From: Streptomyces zhihengii
Lineage (GTDB): Bacteria; Actinomycetota; Actinomycetes; Streptomycetales; Streptomycetaceae
Direction of reading: 5' to 3'
NCBI RefSeq assembly: GCF_016919245.1
Contig: NZ_JAFEJA010000003.1
Coordinates: 310,001-374,000, forward strand
DNA length: 64,000 nucleotides
Shown here: positions 43,118 through 52,716 of the stretch, piece after piece
How positions within the stretch are numbered: position 1 is the first letter of the stretch
Layout: the number at the start of each line of letters is the position of its first letter
The notes under the pieces: generated by a model
Databases searched by the model: none
Seen by the model: only the letters and a program-made list of their open reading frames with translations
What the model was told of the DNA's origin: nothing
Program-made: the position numbers and the translations under genes

Positions 43118-43860
43118 GTGGAACTGCAAGACGAGGAAGCAGCGCGGCGTTGGCTGGCCGCTCAGGGCGTCAGCCAGGTGCGTGACGGGTGGGTGACCGT
43201 CGAGCACGTTGCTCACCACCAACCAGGTGGCGCACTCCTGGGCCGGTGACGTGTTGCCGAAGAACTGGATGCAGTTGACCAGGTGCGGTTGGCCTTCGGG
43301 TTACTGGACGTCCTCGACGACTACTGGGTCTTGTGCGGGATCCGGTTCGCCAACGATGACGTGGAGTGCCCTCTTCCGGCCGACGCGCTGTGGGCGGCGA
43401 TCGTCGGCGCCTGGAGGCGGACCGGGACACCGAGGCCGTCACATACTCGCTATGGGTGGACTGGTTCGAAGACCAGGCCACTTCCGCTATGGCCTTCGCC
43501 GAGGTTCTTGGTAACGACATCGACCGAGCGGTGACCGAGCGATCGGAAGTTTTACTCCGACGAGCCTGTCGGGTGCTGGAGTGCTCGGGCCCGGTCCGCT
43601 GGACAGTGAAGGAGGCCACGTACCGCACCGCTGTGCGGCTTCCCGCCCTGCATCCGGCTCTCTTCCGCGGTCTTCTGACGAGCTTCCACGACCTCTACGG
43701 CGATCTGGAGCCGGCTGCCGCACTGGCCCTCCTTGGCCAATTGGAGCTTCCCGCGCACACCCGGCACCTTGCCGAACTGCGTCACGTGCTCGTCGCAGGG
43801 CACAAGAATCACTACGGCAGTGTCGGCGCCTGGGACGATGCGGTTCGCTCCTGCGCTTGA
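43118..43860 (+). pseudogene. Hypothetical gene broken by two frameshifts
   Basis: Three consecutive frames make one sensible protein. It starts at GTG 43118 (ELQDEEAARRWLAAQGVSQV, ending at a TGA near 43250), continues RLAFGLLDVLDDYWVLCGIR and PADALWAAIVGAWRRTG (to about 43430), and then TYSLWVDWFEDQATSAMAFA through LGQLELPAHTRHLAELRHVL to the stop at 43860. The family is unknown to me. Indels near 43245 and 43425 would restore it. As it stands it is inactive, unless these are sequence errors. Confidence 0.5.
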
Positions 43861-45189
43861 CGCTCCTGGCCAGTCAGGCCGAGAGCAAATGACATCGACG
43901 CAAGCCCAATCAGATGGACAATTGTGGTGGTCTCGTTACGGGTGACGTGTCGCCCGGCTGCCTCGGGCGGTCGATGCAATGTTCCACGGTGTTGCGCTGC
44001 TCGTACCGCCATGCGGTCGAAAGCGAGGGTCTCGCCAACCCGGCTGCCACGCCGCAGACGTTTTCGGCGTTCATCGGCGGGAACGGGGATGAACGGCCGA
44101 ACTCCACGCTTGCGCCGGTGATCGCGGAGCGCACGGGAACAGCACGACGCGCAGCCAGACCGGGTCCTGCCCAGTACGGGGACGTCCTCGCCGGTGCGCG
44201 CGCAGGCGGGCCCCTGATGTGGGCGAAGGGCGGTGCATCACCGGCCTGCCAAGTGGTGAGCCGGTCGCCGACATGGGGCATCGGAGGTGAGACGGTTCTT
44301 CGTGGTCAGGAGGTCGCGAGACGGCTTCGTCACCGGGCTCGCCGGCCGAGCCCCCTATTGCGGATGCCAGCCGCGTGGCGGTGAGCACGCGCGACAGTGG
44401 CATTGACCGAGGCAACCCACTGAGGGTTTCTCAGCGCCAGCCTGAATACCAGCGCGGGGGAGCACGCTTCCCAGGTGCGGGCACGGCCCACACATGCAGC
44501 CTGCTGTAGCCCCCTTCCCGTTCCTGCACTTCTCCACTGGGTGGGCCCGCTGAGATCCGGTCTGGACTGCAGGAGCACGCGTCGAGCACCTCACGGTGAT
44601 CCCGCCCCCGGCCACCCCGCCGCGCTGTCCGGTCTGGCAGCAAGGATGCAATCCCCGTCCCCTTCATGCCAGGCAACGGCACACGGGAAAGAGATCAGAT
44701 CAGGCAAAGAGGTGATCGGCTCCGTATGCAGGGTTCTGTGCTGAGAGGCACCCCGATGATGGCGGTGTGGCGGCGTGAAACTGAGTGGGGGTCGCAGCCG
44801 TCGTATCTGTTCAGGTATGTCGGTGTAATTCGCAACTTTCATTTGCCTTTTATGTTCTTCTCGTTGCGAGGATGCGTTGGTGACAAGTGGGCGCACCGCG
44901 GGAGTGGGCGTGTCAGGAATCTGTGACTTGTACGAACAGGAAGGGGTGTGTGTCCCTTCATGCAGCGCTTGGCTGGTTCTCTACCATCCGGGCTGGGGAT
45001 CTCTGTAACTATTAATGAGCAGATGAGGGCTTTCCGCATGGTTGTGCCCAGGCGTAATCTTTCGACGGAGTGAGAGCGCCGATAATAAGGCGCGCAAGGC
45101 ATCGATGCCCGTCTTCGCTGTGGTGACGCGATTTCCTGATCGTCGAAAGCTCCATGAATCCAACTTTTCCACAGAAGGATGATGAAGAA
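43861..45189. other. 1.3-kb gene-poor region upstream of the second aromatic operon
   Basis: No convincing gene is present. The segment 44810-44870 is unusually AT-rich (TTTCATTTGCCTTTTATG) for this DNA and may contain the promoter of the 45190 operon. Confidence 0.45.
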
Positions 45190-46194
45190 ATGACCACTCC
45201 CACGCGCATCATGGACCTTGTCGCCGGTGTCTGGTCTGCCGAAACGCTGGCAACGGCGCACAACCTCGGCATCTTTGACCAGATCGCGGAGTATGGTCCG
45301 CTGACTGCCGAAGAAGTTGCCGACCGCAACGCCATCGAGGTGCGCCCGGCCGACCTCCTGCTGAGCACCTGCGCAGCGCTGGGGCTGCTGCGGCACGAAG
45401 ACGGCCGCTACCACAACACAGAGATCACCAACGACTATCTGGTGCCCGGAAAGCGCTACTACTTCGGCGACGCCATCCGGCTTTTCTCCGGCCGCTACGA
45501 CACGTGGCTCAACCTTCCTGAGGCTGTCCGGAAGAACGCCCCGGTCAGCTGGAACCCGGACACGCAGGACTCCCTGTTCCACGCAGAAGCTCCCCAGGCC
45601 ACGTTCTGGGACGGGATGCATGCTCTGTCGGTCTACTCGGCTCGCTGCCTGGGCGAAGTTCACGACTTCACCCAGCACCAGCGACTGCTCGACATCGGGG
45701 GTGGCGGCGCTGCGTACGACATTGAGCTCTGCCGCACCTACCCGCACCTGCAGACAACGATCTTTGACCTTCCCTTCGCCATTGAGCGGACCAGTGAGCG
45801 CGTGGTTCAGGCAGGCCTGCAAGAGCGTATTGCCTTCCATGAGGGCGACTTCCTGAACGACTCCGAGCTTCCCACCGGTCACGACGTCATTCTCCTGTCG
45901 ATGATCCTCCATGACTGGGCCGAGGAAACAAACCGGACTCTGCTCGAAAAGTGCTTCGCCGCGCTCCCGTCAGGTGGATCGATCATCGTCAGTGAACTCA
46001 TCCTGGATGATGACCGAAATGGCCCGCCGCTTGCCGCTCTCATGGGCATCAATATGCTCGTTGAAACCTGGGGGAAGAACTACACAGCGGCCGAATATCG
46101 CGGTTGGCTTAGTGATGCAGGATTCACCAGCATCACCCAGCACACGTTCGACGCTCCTGGTGCGAACGGCGTCATTGTCGCGAAGAAGGACTAG
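45190..46194 (+). CDS. Methyltransf_2-family aromatic methyltransferase (paralogue of 5771 gene)
   Basis: A 334-residue SAM-dependent enzyme with an N-terminal dimerisation winged helix and a Rossmann domain; motif I is LLDIGGGGAAYDIELC near residue 166. By eye about half the residues match the enzyme at 5771-6793, including TTIFDLPF, GPPLAALM, NMLVETWG and NYTAAEY, so the two are paralogues in different aromatic operons. C- or O-methylation cannot be decided. ATG 45190 is chosen because AAGGA lies about 10 bases upstream; ATG 45154 is an alternative. Eight bases separate it from the next gene. Confidence 0.78.
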   Translation: MTTPTRIMDLVAGVWSAETLATAHNLGIFDQIAEYGPLTAEEVADRNAIEVRPADLLLSTCAALGLLRHEDGRYHNTEITNDYLVPGKRYYFGDAIRLFSGRYDTWLNLPEAVRKNAPVSWNPDTQDSLFHAEAPQATFWDGMHALSVYSARCLGEVHDFTQHQRLLDIGGGGAAYDIELCRTYPHLQTTIFDLPFAIERTSERVVQAGLQERIAFHEGDFLNDSELPTGHDVILLSMILHDWAEETNRTLLEKCFAALPSGGSIIVSELILDDDRNGPPLAALMGINMLVETWGKNYTAAEYRGWLSDAGFTSITQHTFDAPGANGVIVAKKD

Positions 46195-46202
46195 GGGCCA
46201 GA

Positions 46203-46706
46203 GTGCCGAGCATCGAGAGTCTGCAAGAGAGCGAAGAACTGTGGTTTCTGCTGCGCCACCTCATGGACGCAGACAACATGCTGGACACGCTTGAGAAGTG
46301 GACTGGCCAGGCTGTCATTCTCAGCAACCTTCACCGCCAAGACATCGAAATCCCCGAGCACCTCCAGGAACCCCTGCACGCCGAGCCGGCCACACCCGTG
46401 CAGTACCGGGCCGTGCAATTTAACAGCCACGATGCCAATGACATTCTGTACGCCCGCTCCATCGTTGTCATCGGCAGAGTCCCCGCGGAAACTCGCACGC
46501 TCCTGCAGTCCACGCATACACCCCTGGGTTACGCCCTGCGGCGACTGCACCCCCGCCGTCACTTGATCGGCTGGAACATCGACCTCCAAGAAGCGGGCCC
46601 CAGTCTCACCACGACAACACGCATGGACATCCAGGCGAATCCCGTCGTCTGGATGGAGGAACGTTTCTCCCTCGCTCACCTACTGAGACGCGATCTCCAT
46701 GGCTGA
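46203..46706 (+). CDS. Chorismate lyase-like (UbiC/UTRA fold) protein
   Basis: A 167-residue protein whose pattern fits the chorismate lyase/DUF98 group: YRAVQFNSHDANDILYARSI, then PLGYALRRLHPRRHLIGWNI, and a terminal VVWMEERFSLAHL in which the glutamate parallels the catalytic one of UbiC. The family eliminates pyruvate from chorismate to give 4-hydroxybenzoate. The match is by pattern and fold, not close identity. The next gene, overlapping by eight bases, resembles 4-hydroxybenzoate 3-hydroxylase, which strengthens the idea. Other UTRA-like ligand-binding roles are possible. Confidence 0.55.
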   Translation: MPSIESLQESEELWFLLRHLMDADNMLDTLEKWTGQAVILSNLHRQDIEIPEHLQEPLHAEPATPVQYRAVQFNSHDANDILYARSIVVIGRVPAETRTLLQSTHTPLGYALRRLHPRRHLIGWNIDLQEAGPSLTTTTRMDIQANPVVWMEERFSLAHLLRRDLHG

Positions 46707-47844
46707 CCACACTGCGGTCGCAATCGTCGGGGCCGGACCTGCTGGCCTCCTGCTGGCCAACCGTCTCCTCGCACAAGGCCTCGACTGCACCGTCTTCGAA
46801 CGCAGATCTCGCAGAGACCTGGAACAGCTACCGCGAGCTGGCCTCCTCACGCCAGCCTCAGTAGCCGTGCTGGACCGCAACAACCTCGCAGCGAGCCTCC
46901 GCGTAGACAGCACGCCCCATACCACCTGTGCGTTCCGAATCGACGGGCGCGAAACTCTTCTCGCTTACGCCCGATACGCACGGCGCCACCACACGGTTTA
47001 TGCCCAACATCATCTAGTCCGCGACCTCATCTCCACCTACCTCGACGCAGGCGGTGACCTCCGCTTCAGCACCCCATGCACGGCGGTCACTGACCTGGAT
47101 AACTCCCCGCACGCCACCGTCCATACCGGCGCCGCTGCCTTCACCTGCACCTACGTTGTGGGTTGTGACGGATCACGCGGCGTCAGCCGAGGCGCACTTG
47201 CCCCGTACACCATTTCCCATCACTCGGCAGACCCCTGGGTTGCTGTGCTTGCAGCATGCCCACCATCCGTCGACCACATCACCTACGCTCTCCACCCTGA
47301 CGGATTCGCCGGCCACATGCTGCGCGACAAGGTCACCAGCCGCTTCTACCTCCAGTGCAACCCTGCTGAGACGACCGACGATTGGCCAGCCGAACGCATC
47401 TGGGAGCAACTCCGCCGCCGTCTCTCGTTGTCCCAGTCCTCTTGGTCATTGACCGAAGGGCCCATCCTGAGCCGCGAAGTCGTCAACATGACGAGTGAAG
47501 TTTCGACGCGCCTCCAGCGAGGGCGCCTCTACCTGGTCGGCGACGCTGCTCACACGGTTAGCCCCGCAGGTGCCAAAGGGCTCAATCTGGCCCTTGCCGA
47601 CGCGGACCACCTGGCGACCGCATTGATTACCGCCCTCCAGAAGAAGGACGAGCGACAGCTCAACGCGTACTCGGAAGACCGTCTGCCGCACATTTGGCAA
47701 GCGCAGCAGTTCTCGCACGAGTTCCTGAATCTGCTGAATACGCCTCATGACCCGTTCCGATACCAACTCAATTCCGCCCGCCTGGGGCAGCTTTTTTCCT
47801 CCCCGAGCCACGCCGTGTCCTTCGCCCTCGACTACACGCGGTAG
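46699..47844 (+). CDS. FAD-dependent aromatic monooxygenase, PobA-like
   Basis: A 381-residue class A flavoprotein hydroxylase. The dinucleotide motif VAIVGAGPAGLLLANRLL is at residues 6-23, the DG motif is VVGCDGSRGVSR, and the GD motif is GRLYLVGDAAHTVSPAGAKG. QLPRAGLLTPASVAVLDR and the overall length (PobA about 394) point to 4-hydroxybenzoate 3-monooxygenase relatives. The expected reaction is ortho-hydroxylation of a 4-hydroxybenzoate-type substrate to a catechol, using NAD(P)H and O2. It is the last gene of a three-gene operon with a methyltransferase and a chorismate-lyase-like protein. Confidence 0.8.
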   Translation: MADHTAVAIVGAGPAGLLLANRLLAQGLDCTVFERRSRRDLEQLPRAGLLTPASVAVLDRNNLAASLRVDSTPHTTCAFRIDGRETLLAYARYARRHHTVYAQHHLVRDLISTYLDAGGDLRFSTPCTAVTDLDNSPHATVHTGAAAFTCTYVVGCDGSRGVSRGALAPYTISHHSADPWVAVLAACPPSVDHITYALHPDGFAGHMLRDKVTSRFYLQCNPAETTDDWPAERIWEQLRRRLSLSQSSWSLTEGPILSREVVNMTSEVSTRLQRGRLYLVGDAAHTVSPAGAKGLNLALADADHLATALITALQKKDERQLNAYSEDRLPHIWQAQQFSHEFLNLLNTPHDPFRYQLNSARLGQLFSSPSHAVSFALDYTR

Positions 47845-48045
47845 CGCGTCTCCACGTCCTCGGTCAGTGTCCGCAGTGGACCCACCTGGCCCGCGAGTGC
47901 TGCGTCTCACCTAGCCGTGAATCCGGACGATGTCATTCCGCGTGAGCCGGATGTCGCGGATAGACCTACTTCGTGCGGGGAGATGGCAGCGTGTGCACGG
48001 AGGCGGGCGCTCACGTGATGCTGGCGGCTACCACTGCCCCAGTCG
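47845..48045. other. Intergenic
   Basis: No gene visible. The segment separates the aromatic operon from the IS701-family element. Confidence 0.5.
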
Positions 48046-48049
48046 CTAG
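48046..48049. repeat. CTAG target duplication (left, IS701-type)
   Basis: CTAG here and at 49492-49495 flank the element. CTAG is the known target of the IS701 family. Confidence 0.75.
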
Positions 48050-49491
48050 TAGGGCTTGGTCATGTTGGTGCAGGGTCCGGCATGTCGCGGTGACAGGTGG
48101 GGCAGGCGCCGGTCCAGGTCGCGAGGAGTATCTGCAGCTCGCGGACGACTCGGTAGAGGCTCAGGCCGGCGCCGTCTCTTTTGGGGATCGGCTCAGTCGC
48201 TGGAGGGTGCAGAAGGCGTGGGCTACTGAGACAAGGGTGACGTGGTGGTGCCAGCCTGGCCAGGTCCGGCCTTCGAAGTGGGCCAGGCCGAGGGCTTGTT
48301 TCATCTCGCGGTAGTCGTTCTCGATGCGCCAGCGGAGTTTCGCCGTGCGCACGAGGACGGGCAGCGGGGTGGTCTCGGGCAAGTTGGAGAGCCAGAACTG
48401 CACGGGCTCGTCCTGGTCGGCGGGCCATTCGGCCAGCAGCCAGCGGACCGGAAGCTCGGCGGTGGTCGCGGCCTTGCGGATCTCACGTCCGGCGGGCCGG
48501 ATCCGCAGGGCCACGAAGCGCGAGTACATGCGCTTGAATCCGCTGCGGCCACTGCCCGGCCGTGATCCTTCCCTCCACTGCACCGGCCGTGCAGAGGATT
48601 TGCCGGCCGCGATGACCAGGTCTTTCACTCGCTGTGCCGACTCGGGGTATGCAGGGACCGGCCGCCGGCCCCTGCCGAGGTAGGCCGGGGTCGTAGGCTG
48701 TGCGTCCTCGGGGTGTGCGGTGGTTGTGGTCGAGATGCCCACCACGTAGTCGAGTCCGCGTGTCTCAAGGCCGAGCCGGAAGGCGGCGGTGTCCCCGTAG
48801 CCGCCGTCGGCGATGACCTGGGGCACTTCGATGCCCCAGGATCGAGTCTCATCGATCATGTCGAGGGCCAGCTGCCACTTCTCGACATGGCCCACCTGGG
48901 CAGGGATGGCGCACTTGTTACGGCGGGCGACCTTGGCCGGATCGGCTGTCGGTGAGGCGGGATCCCAGCTCCCTGGCAGGAACAGACGCCAGTTCACCGC
49001 CGCGGAGGCGCTGTTGGAAGCCAGGTGGAGCGAGACACCGGCCTGGCAGTTGGTGACCTTGCCCGCAGTGCCGGTGTACTGCCGGGTCACGCACGCCGAC
49101 GCGTCCCCGTCCTTGAGGAATCCGGTGTCATCGATGACCAGCGCGATGGGCTTGATGACCGGCTGTATGCGCCAGGCCAGCCGGGCCCGCACATGCGCCG
49201 CATCCCACGGGCTGGAGGTCACGAAGTGGGCCAGGGCCTGCCGGTTACCTTCCTCGCCAAGGCGGGCGGCCATCGGCTCCACCGACTTGCGGCCGCCGTC
49301 CAGCAGCAGCCCCCGCAGATAGACGCCGCCCCACCGGCGCTGATCCGCCCGCGCGAACGGCTCGAACATCTCCGCCGCGAAATCCTCCAGATCACACCGA
49401 ACCGCGGCCAACTCCTCGCTCAGCACATCCAGTCAACGACACGGCCGATCAAGAAGACACGCCATGGCAAATCGCACATGACCAAGCACTA
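48050..49491 (-). mobile_element. IS701-family insertion sequence, complete (1442 bp)
   Basis: The ends are inverted repeats, TAGGGCTTGGTCATG at 48050 and, from the other strand, TAGTGCTTGGTCATG ending at 49491. CTAG flanks both. One uninterrupted transposase gene lies on the minus strand. The element sits in intergenic DNA after the second aromatic operon and appears intact. Confidence 0.88.
48161..49426 (-). CDS. IS701-family transposase
   Basis: A 421-residue DDE transposase. The catalytic residues lie in LVIDDTGFLKDG, VIADGGYGD and RIENDYREMKQALGLAHFEG; the last, with GRTWPGWHHH, is the IS701 signature. The N-terminus (DLEDFAAEMFEPFARADQRR, then YLRGLLLDG) is also characteristic. The frame is complete and likely functional. 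Confidence 0.95.
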   Translation of the reverse strand: MLSEELAAVRCDLEDFAAEMFEPFARADQRRWGGVYLRGLLLDGGRKSVEPMAARLGEEGNRQALAHFVTSSPWDAAHVRARLAWRIQPVIKPIALVIDDTGFLKDGDASACVTRQYTGTAGKVTNCQAGVSLHLASNSASAAVNWRLFLPGSWDPASPTADPAKVARRNKCAIPAQVGHVEKWQLALDMIDETRSWGIEVPQVIADGGYGDTAAFRLGLETRGLDYVVGISTTTTAHPEDAQPTTPAYLGRGRRPVPAYPESAQRVKDLVIAAGKSSARPVQWREGSRPGSGRSGFKRMYSRFVALRIRPAGREIRKAATTAELPVRWLLAEWPADQDEPVQFWLSNLPETTPLPVLVRTAKLRWRIENDYREMKQALGLAHFEGRTWPGWHHHVTLVSVAHAFCTLQRLSRSPKETAPA

Positions 49492-49495
49492 CTAG
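49492..49495. repeat. CTAG target duplication (right, IS701-type)
   Basis: Matches 48046-48049 and immediately follows the right inverted repeat. Confidence 0.75.
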
Positions 49496-49814
49496 TGCCG
49501 GGACACCGCCAGTGCGTCCGTAGCACTTCCGCTGTGACAAGCGACCGTCGAATGTGCCCAACAGTCGAGCCCACATCGAGGAGTCATCGATGCCCCTTCT
49601 GCGTCGCCAGGTGCCGGACAATTTTGGAATCGATAGCGACCGCTTGTGCATCCTGCGGCGCTCACTCAGCCCTGCGGCCTCCGTGTCGTCGGCGGCTCCT
49701 ATAGGGGGGAGACGACGGCAACCGCTGCGGGCCGCGAGGGAGGCTCCTGGTGATCGTCTGACGCAGGCCCTGAGCTGCGCTGCGATTACAGCTCGAGTCA
49801 ACCAGTCTTGAGAC

Positions 49815-50039
49815 ATGGCGCGGGCGCCGATCGTCGTGCACCGACTGTCAATGGACGGCGGCCGGCGCGTCACCGTGGTCCGGACAGGACGCCGCGAAAT
49901 CCTTGGACTCGCGCACAGTGACGACGACCTGGTGGTGCTGCTTGAGAACGCCGGGATTGTCGACCCTGGCGCCCTACTGGACGACCCGCAGTGGGTTGCG
50001 TGGCGTGGCGGTCGCGCCCACCAGTGGCATCTGTCCTGA
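49815..50039 (+). CDS. Small hypothetical protein (74 aa)
   Basis: A 74-residue protein, with RVTVVRTGRREILGLAHSDD leading to VVLLENAGIVDPGALLDDPQ. It looks like a compact beta-alpha protein with good Streptomyces codon bias. No family is recognised, and it stands alone. Confidence 0.5.
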   Translation: MARAPIVVHRLSMDGGRRVTVVRTGRREILGLAHSDDDLVVLLENAGIVDPGALLDDPQWVAWRGGRAHQWHLS

Positions 50040-51117
50040 TACGTATCACTGGCCGGCACACTTAGCTCGTCACAACCGACTCGCTGCGACATGAGGCCAC
50101 TAGCGCCACGAAGCCCCTCATGATCGACCTGCGCGCGCCGGGCGGGGCGAGCCACGGATGTCGCCGCAGGCGGGCCGATCTGCGCTTGCGGCTGGAGTGG
50201 AACCTGCTGTCGGCCGCCACGGGGGAGGGGAGCGAGAGACTCCCGGCGGTATCCTTGGTCCCTTGCCTGCTGGCCAAGATGTTCCTACAAGTTCTGCGTC
50301 AAGGCTGGCTTGAAGCTGTGTGTGCAGTGGTCAGACGCATTCTCCGCAACTTGCGTCCGGGGGCGGAGTGCGGCCTTAAAGAGCAGTTTCAAGATGGCGG
50401 GGTGATGTCAGATGTTCAGTCGCTTGAGTCGCTTGAGTCGCTTCGGTCGCTGGCCAGCAGGTCGGAGGCATAGGCCATCCGCCGGTCCGCTCGCGCCGTG
50501 GACCGCGTCGGCTACGTCCGGCTGAGGCAGCCTGCTCGACGGCTGCCACCGGCCACGACGTCCGCGCCGTGTCCTCGCATAGGTCAGGTTCTGCCAGTTC
50601 TTGACCACCTCTTGGGGCACTGGTGGTGCACTGCACCTTTACCGGAGACGTCTGTTCGAACGGCTTGCCCACTTCCTGCGCCGGTTGCTTGACCGCCCGC
50701 ATACTGGGGGCCCCAGGCGCGCCGTCACAGTGCTGCGGTGCAGGACCTCTGGCACCCGTATGCTAAGGCGAATCGCCACCGTTCCCAGTACGGGCTGGCG
50801 GAACCTGAGGCTCTAGTGGAGCTTGATGTCGACCGACACGCGGCAGTATCGGGATCGCGCGTCCGCAGCTGGCGGCACGGATACGGCACTGACCGGTCGA
50901 CCTTCTGTCGGTTTACGCAGGCGCTCACTGCGACAAGCTGCGCGTGCGCTCTCAGATCGTTCGCGTACGCCTCATACAGTTCTGAGCTCCGCCTGCATGC
51001 GCGGAGTACCGGGATTCCTCCGAGGCGCATCGAACTGAGGGCGGCTGCGCTGGCGCAGTTGTGTTGCCAGGGTGAAGTCGAGCCACTCCGAGTTCTCGCT
51101 GCGGAAGCGCGGGCCTG
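50040..51117. other. Gene-poor stretch
   Basis: No secure gene. A short in-phase tandem repeat (GTCGCTTGA units, 50418-50450) would encode SLESLESLRSLA near the end of a weak open frame. I do not call a gene here. Confidence 0.45.
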
Positions 51118-51915
51118 TCAGCGCTGGATCTTCTGGAACGTAATGAGGTGGGCGGTGAGCGCTGCCTGCAGTGCGTGAGGTCGCTCGGCGGCCAGGTGCC
51201 CGCAGTCGATGACCTCCAGCACCGTGTTCGGAATGCCTTCTGCGAGTTCCCGGGCGTGTTGCACCGGTGTCACTGAGTCCTGCGATCCCGCGACGACGAG
51301 AGTGGGAGTCGTGATTTGGGCCAGGCTGGAGCGTAGATCGTACGTGGCGAGGGCGTCACAGCAGGCTGCGTAGCCGGTCGGGTCCGTCTTGGCGAGGTTG
51401 TCCAGCAGTCTGCGGCCGATGTGCGTGCCGGCAAATGGCGTGGTGGCGAACCAGCGGTCTGGACTGCTTCGGAGCAGGGGAGTGGTTCCCTGGCGCCGGA
51501 CGAGTCTTGCACGCTCTTGCCAAGGCTGTGCCGGTCCGAAATGTGCGGAGGAGCAGACGAGGGCCAGGGACGCGATGCGCTCGGGTTGGTGGAGGGCGAG
51601 ATGGGCTCCGATGGCGCCGCCCAGTGAGATGCCTGCGTAGTGGAAGCTGCTCCACCTGTGGTGGTTGGCTAGGTCGAGAATGAGCGACGCGAGGTCTTGG
51701 ACTGTTGTGCGGCCCGGCTCGGAGGCAGGCACGAGACCGGTGGCGGAGCCGCCGTGCCCGGGCAGATCGAAGCACAGGACCCGGAAGCGCCGGGTCAACC
51801 AGGGCAACTGGGAGTTCCAGACTGCGTGGGATGTGCCGAGGGAAGGGCCCAGGATCAAGGGTGGTGCGTCGGCTGGTCCGGTTACGTGGTGGTGCAGCAG
51901 CGGTGATGGGGGCAC
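51118..51915 (-). CDS. pcaD: 3-Oxoadipate enol-lactonase (PcaD-like)
   Basis: A 265-residue alpha/beta hydrolase with the nucleophile Ser97 in GISLGG, an oxyanion-hole segment LGPSLGTSHAVW and the histidine in VIDCGHLAAERP. It hydrolyses 3-oxoadipate enol-lactone to 3-oxoadipate, after CatC in the catechol branch. The gene order catB-catA-catC-pcaI-pcaJ-pcaD supports the assignment over a generic hydrolase. GTG 51915 has AGGAG seven bases upstream, so I prefer it to ATG 51966. The gap to pcaJ is 129 bases. Confidence 0.85.
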   Translation of the reverse strand: MPPSPLLHHHVTGPADAPPLILGPSLGTSHAVWNSQLPWLTRRFRVLCFDLPGHGGSATGLVPASEPGRTTVQDLASLILDLANHHRWSSFHYAGISLGGAIGAHLALHQPERIASLALVCSSAHFGPAQPWQERARLVRRQGTTPLLRSSPDRWFATTPFAGTHIGRRLLDNLAKTDPTGYAACCDALATYDLRSSLAQITTPTLVVAGSQDSVTPVQHARELAEGIPNTVLEVIDCGHLAAERPHALQAALTAHLITFQKIQR

Positions 51916-52044
51916 GGCGGCTCTCCTGTGAGTGTGGTCCGCGGCGGCCGTCGAGGACGAGTACAAGGCCCTGCCGAGGTCGACGCTGGAGGCTTTGAGT
52001 GCTTGGGGCCGTGGCGATCAGCCATAGGGCTCACGCGTCCGCGG

Positions 52045-52716
52045 TCAGCTTGCGCTCTGGCCCGTACGGGACGGCTCGCTGTCTTTGGCAGTGCGGATCC
52101 TGGCGGCCGTACGAGCGGTGATCTCCTGGATGCTCACACCGGGTGCGGTCTCGATGAGAGTCAGTCCTTCGTTGGTCACGTCAAGGACACCGAGGTCGGT
52201 GATGATCCGGTCGACGCAGGCTGTCCCGGTCAGGGGCAGGGTGCATTCGGTGAGGATCTTGGGGCTGCCGTCCCTGGCAGTGTGCGTCATCACGACGACG
52301 ACCCGGCGGGCGCCGTGCACGAGGTCCATAGCGCCGCCGATGCCGGTGACCAGTTTTCCGGGCACGGCCCAGTTGGCCAGGTCCCCACCTTCGGAGACCT
52401 GCATGGCACCGAGCACGGCCACGTCGATGTGACCGCCCCGGATCATAGAGAAGGACAGGGCGGAGTCGAAGAACGATGCGCCGGGTAGAACGGTGACGGT
52501 CTCCTTGCCGGCGTTGATCAGGTCTGGGTCAACGGCTTCCTCACGGGGGTAGGGGCCGGTGCCGAGAATGCCGTTCTCGCTTTGAAGGATCACCTTCATG
52601 CCCGATGGCAGGTGGTTCGGGATCAACGTCGGCAGCCCGATGCCGAGGTTGACGTAGTTCCCGTTCTTCAGTTCGCGTGCGGCCCGGGCGGCCATCTGCT
52701 CCCGCGTCCACGTCAT
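52045..52716 (-). CDS. pcaJ: 3-Oxoadipate CoA-transferase subunit B
   Basis: A 223-residue class I CoA-transferase beta subunit. The catalytic glutamate is Glu47 in [22 protein letters not shown] and [14 protein letters not shown] are family signatures. With subunit A it transfers CoA from succinyl-CoA to 3-oxoadipate, the step before thiolysis to acetyl-CoA and succinyl-CoA. It overlaps pcaI by four bases. A close alternative is succinyl-CoA:acetoacetate transferase, but the cat operon context favours PcaJ. No PcaF thiolase is in the window. Confidence 0.9.
   Translation of the reverse strand: MTWTREQMAARAARELKNGNYVNLGIGLPTLIPNHLPSGMKVILQSENGILGTGPYPREEAVDPDLINAGKETVTVLPGASFFDSALSFSMIRGGHIDVAVLGAMQVSEGGDLANWAVPGKLVTGIGGAMDLVHGARRVVVVMTHTARDGSPKILTECTLPLTGTACVDRIITDLGVLDVTNEGLTLIETAPGVSIQEITARTAARIRTAKDSEPSRTGQSAS

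Noticed and set aside
50403..50473. Short peptide MSDVQSLESLESLRSLASRS as a possible RiPP precursor
   Set aside because: There is no core rich in Cys/Ser/Thr after a leader and no modification enzyme nearby; the repeat is a simple 9-base tandem duplication.
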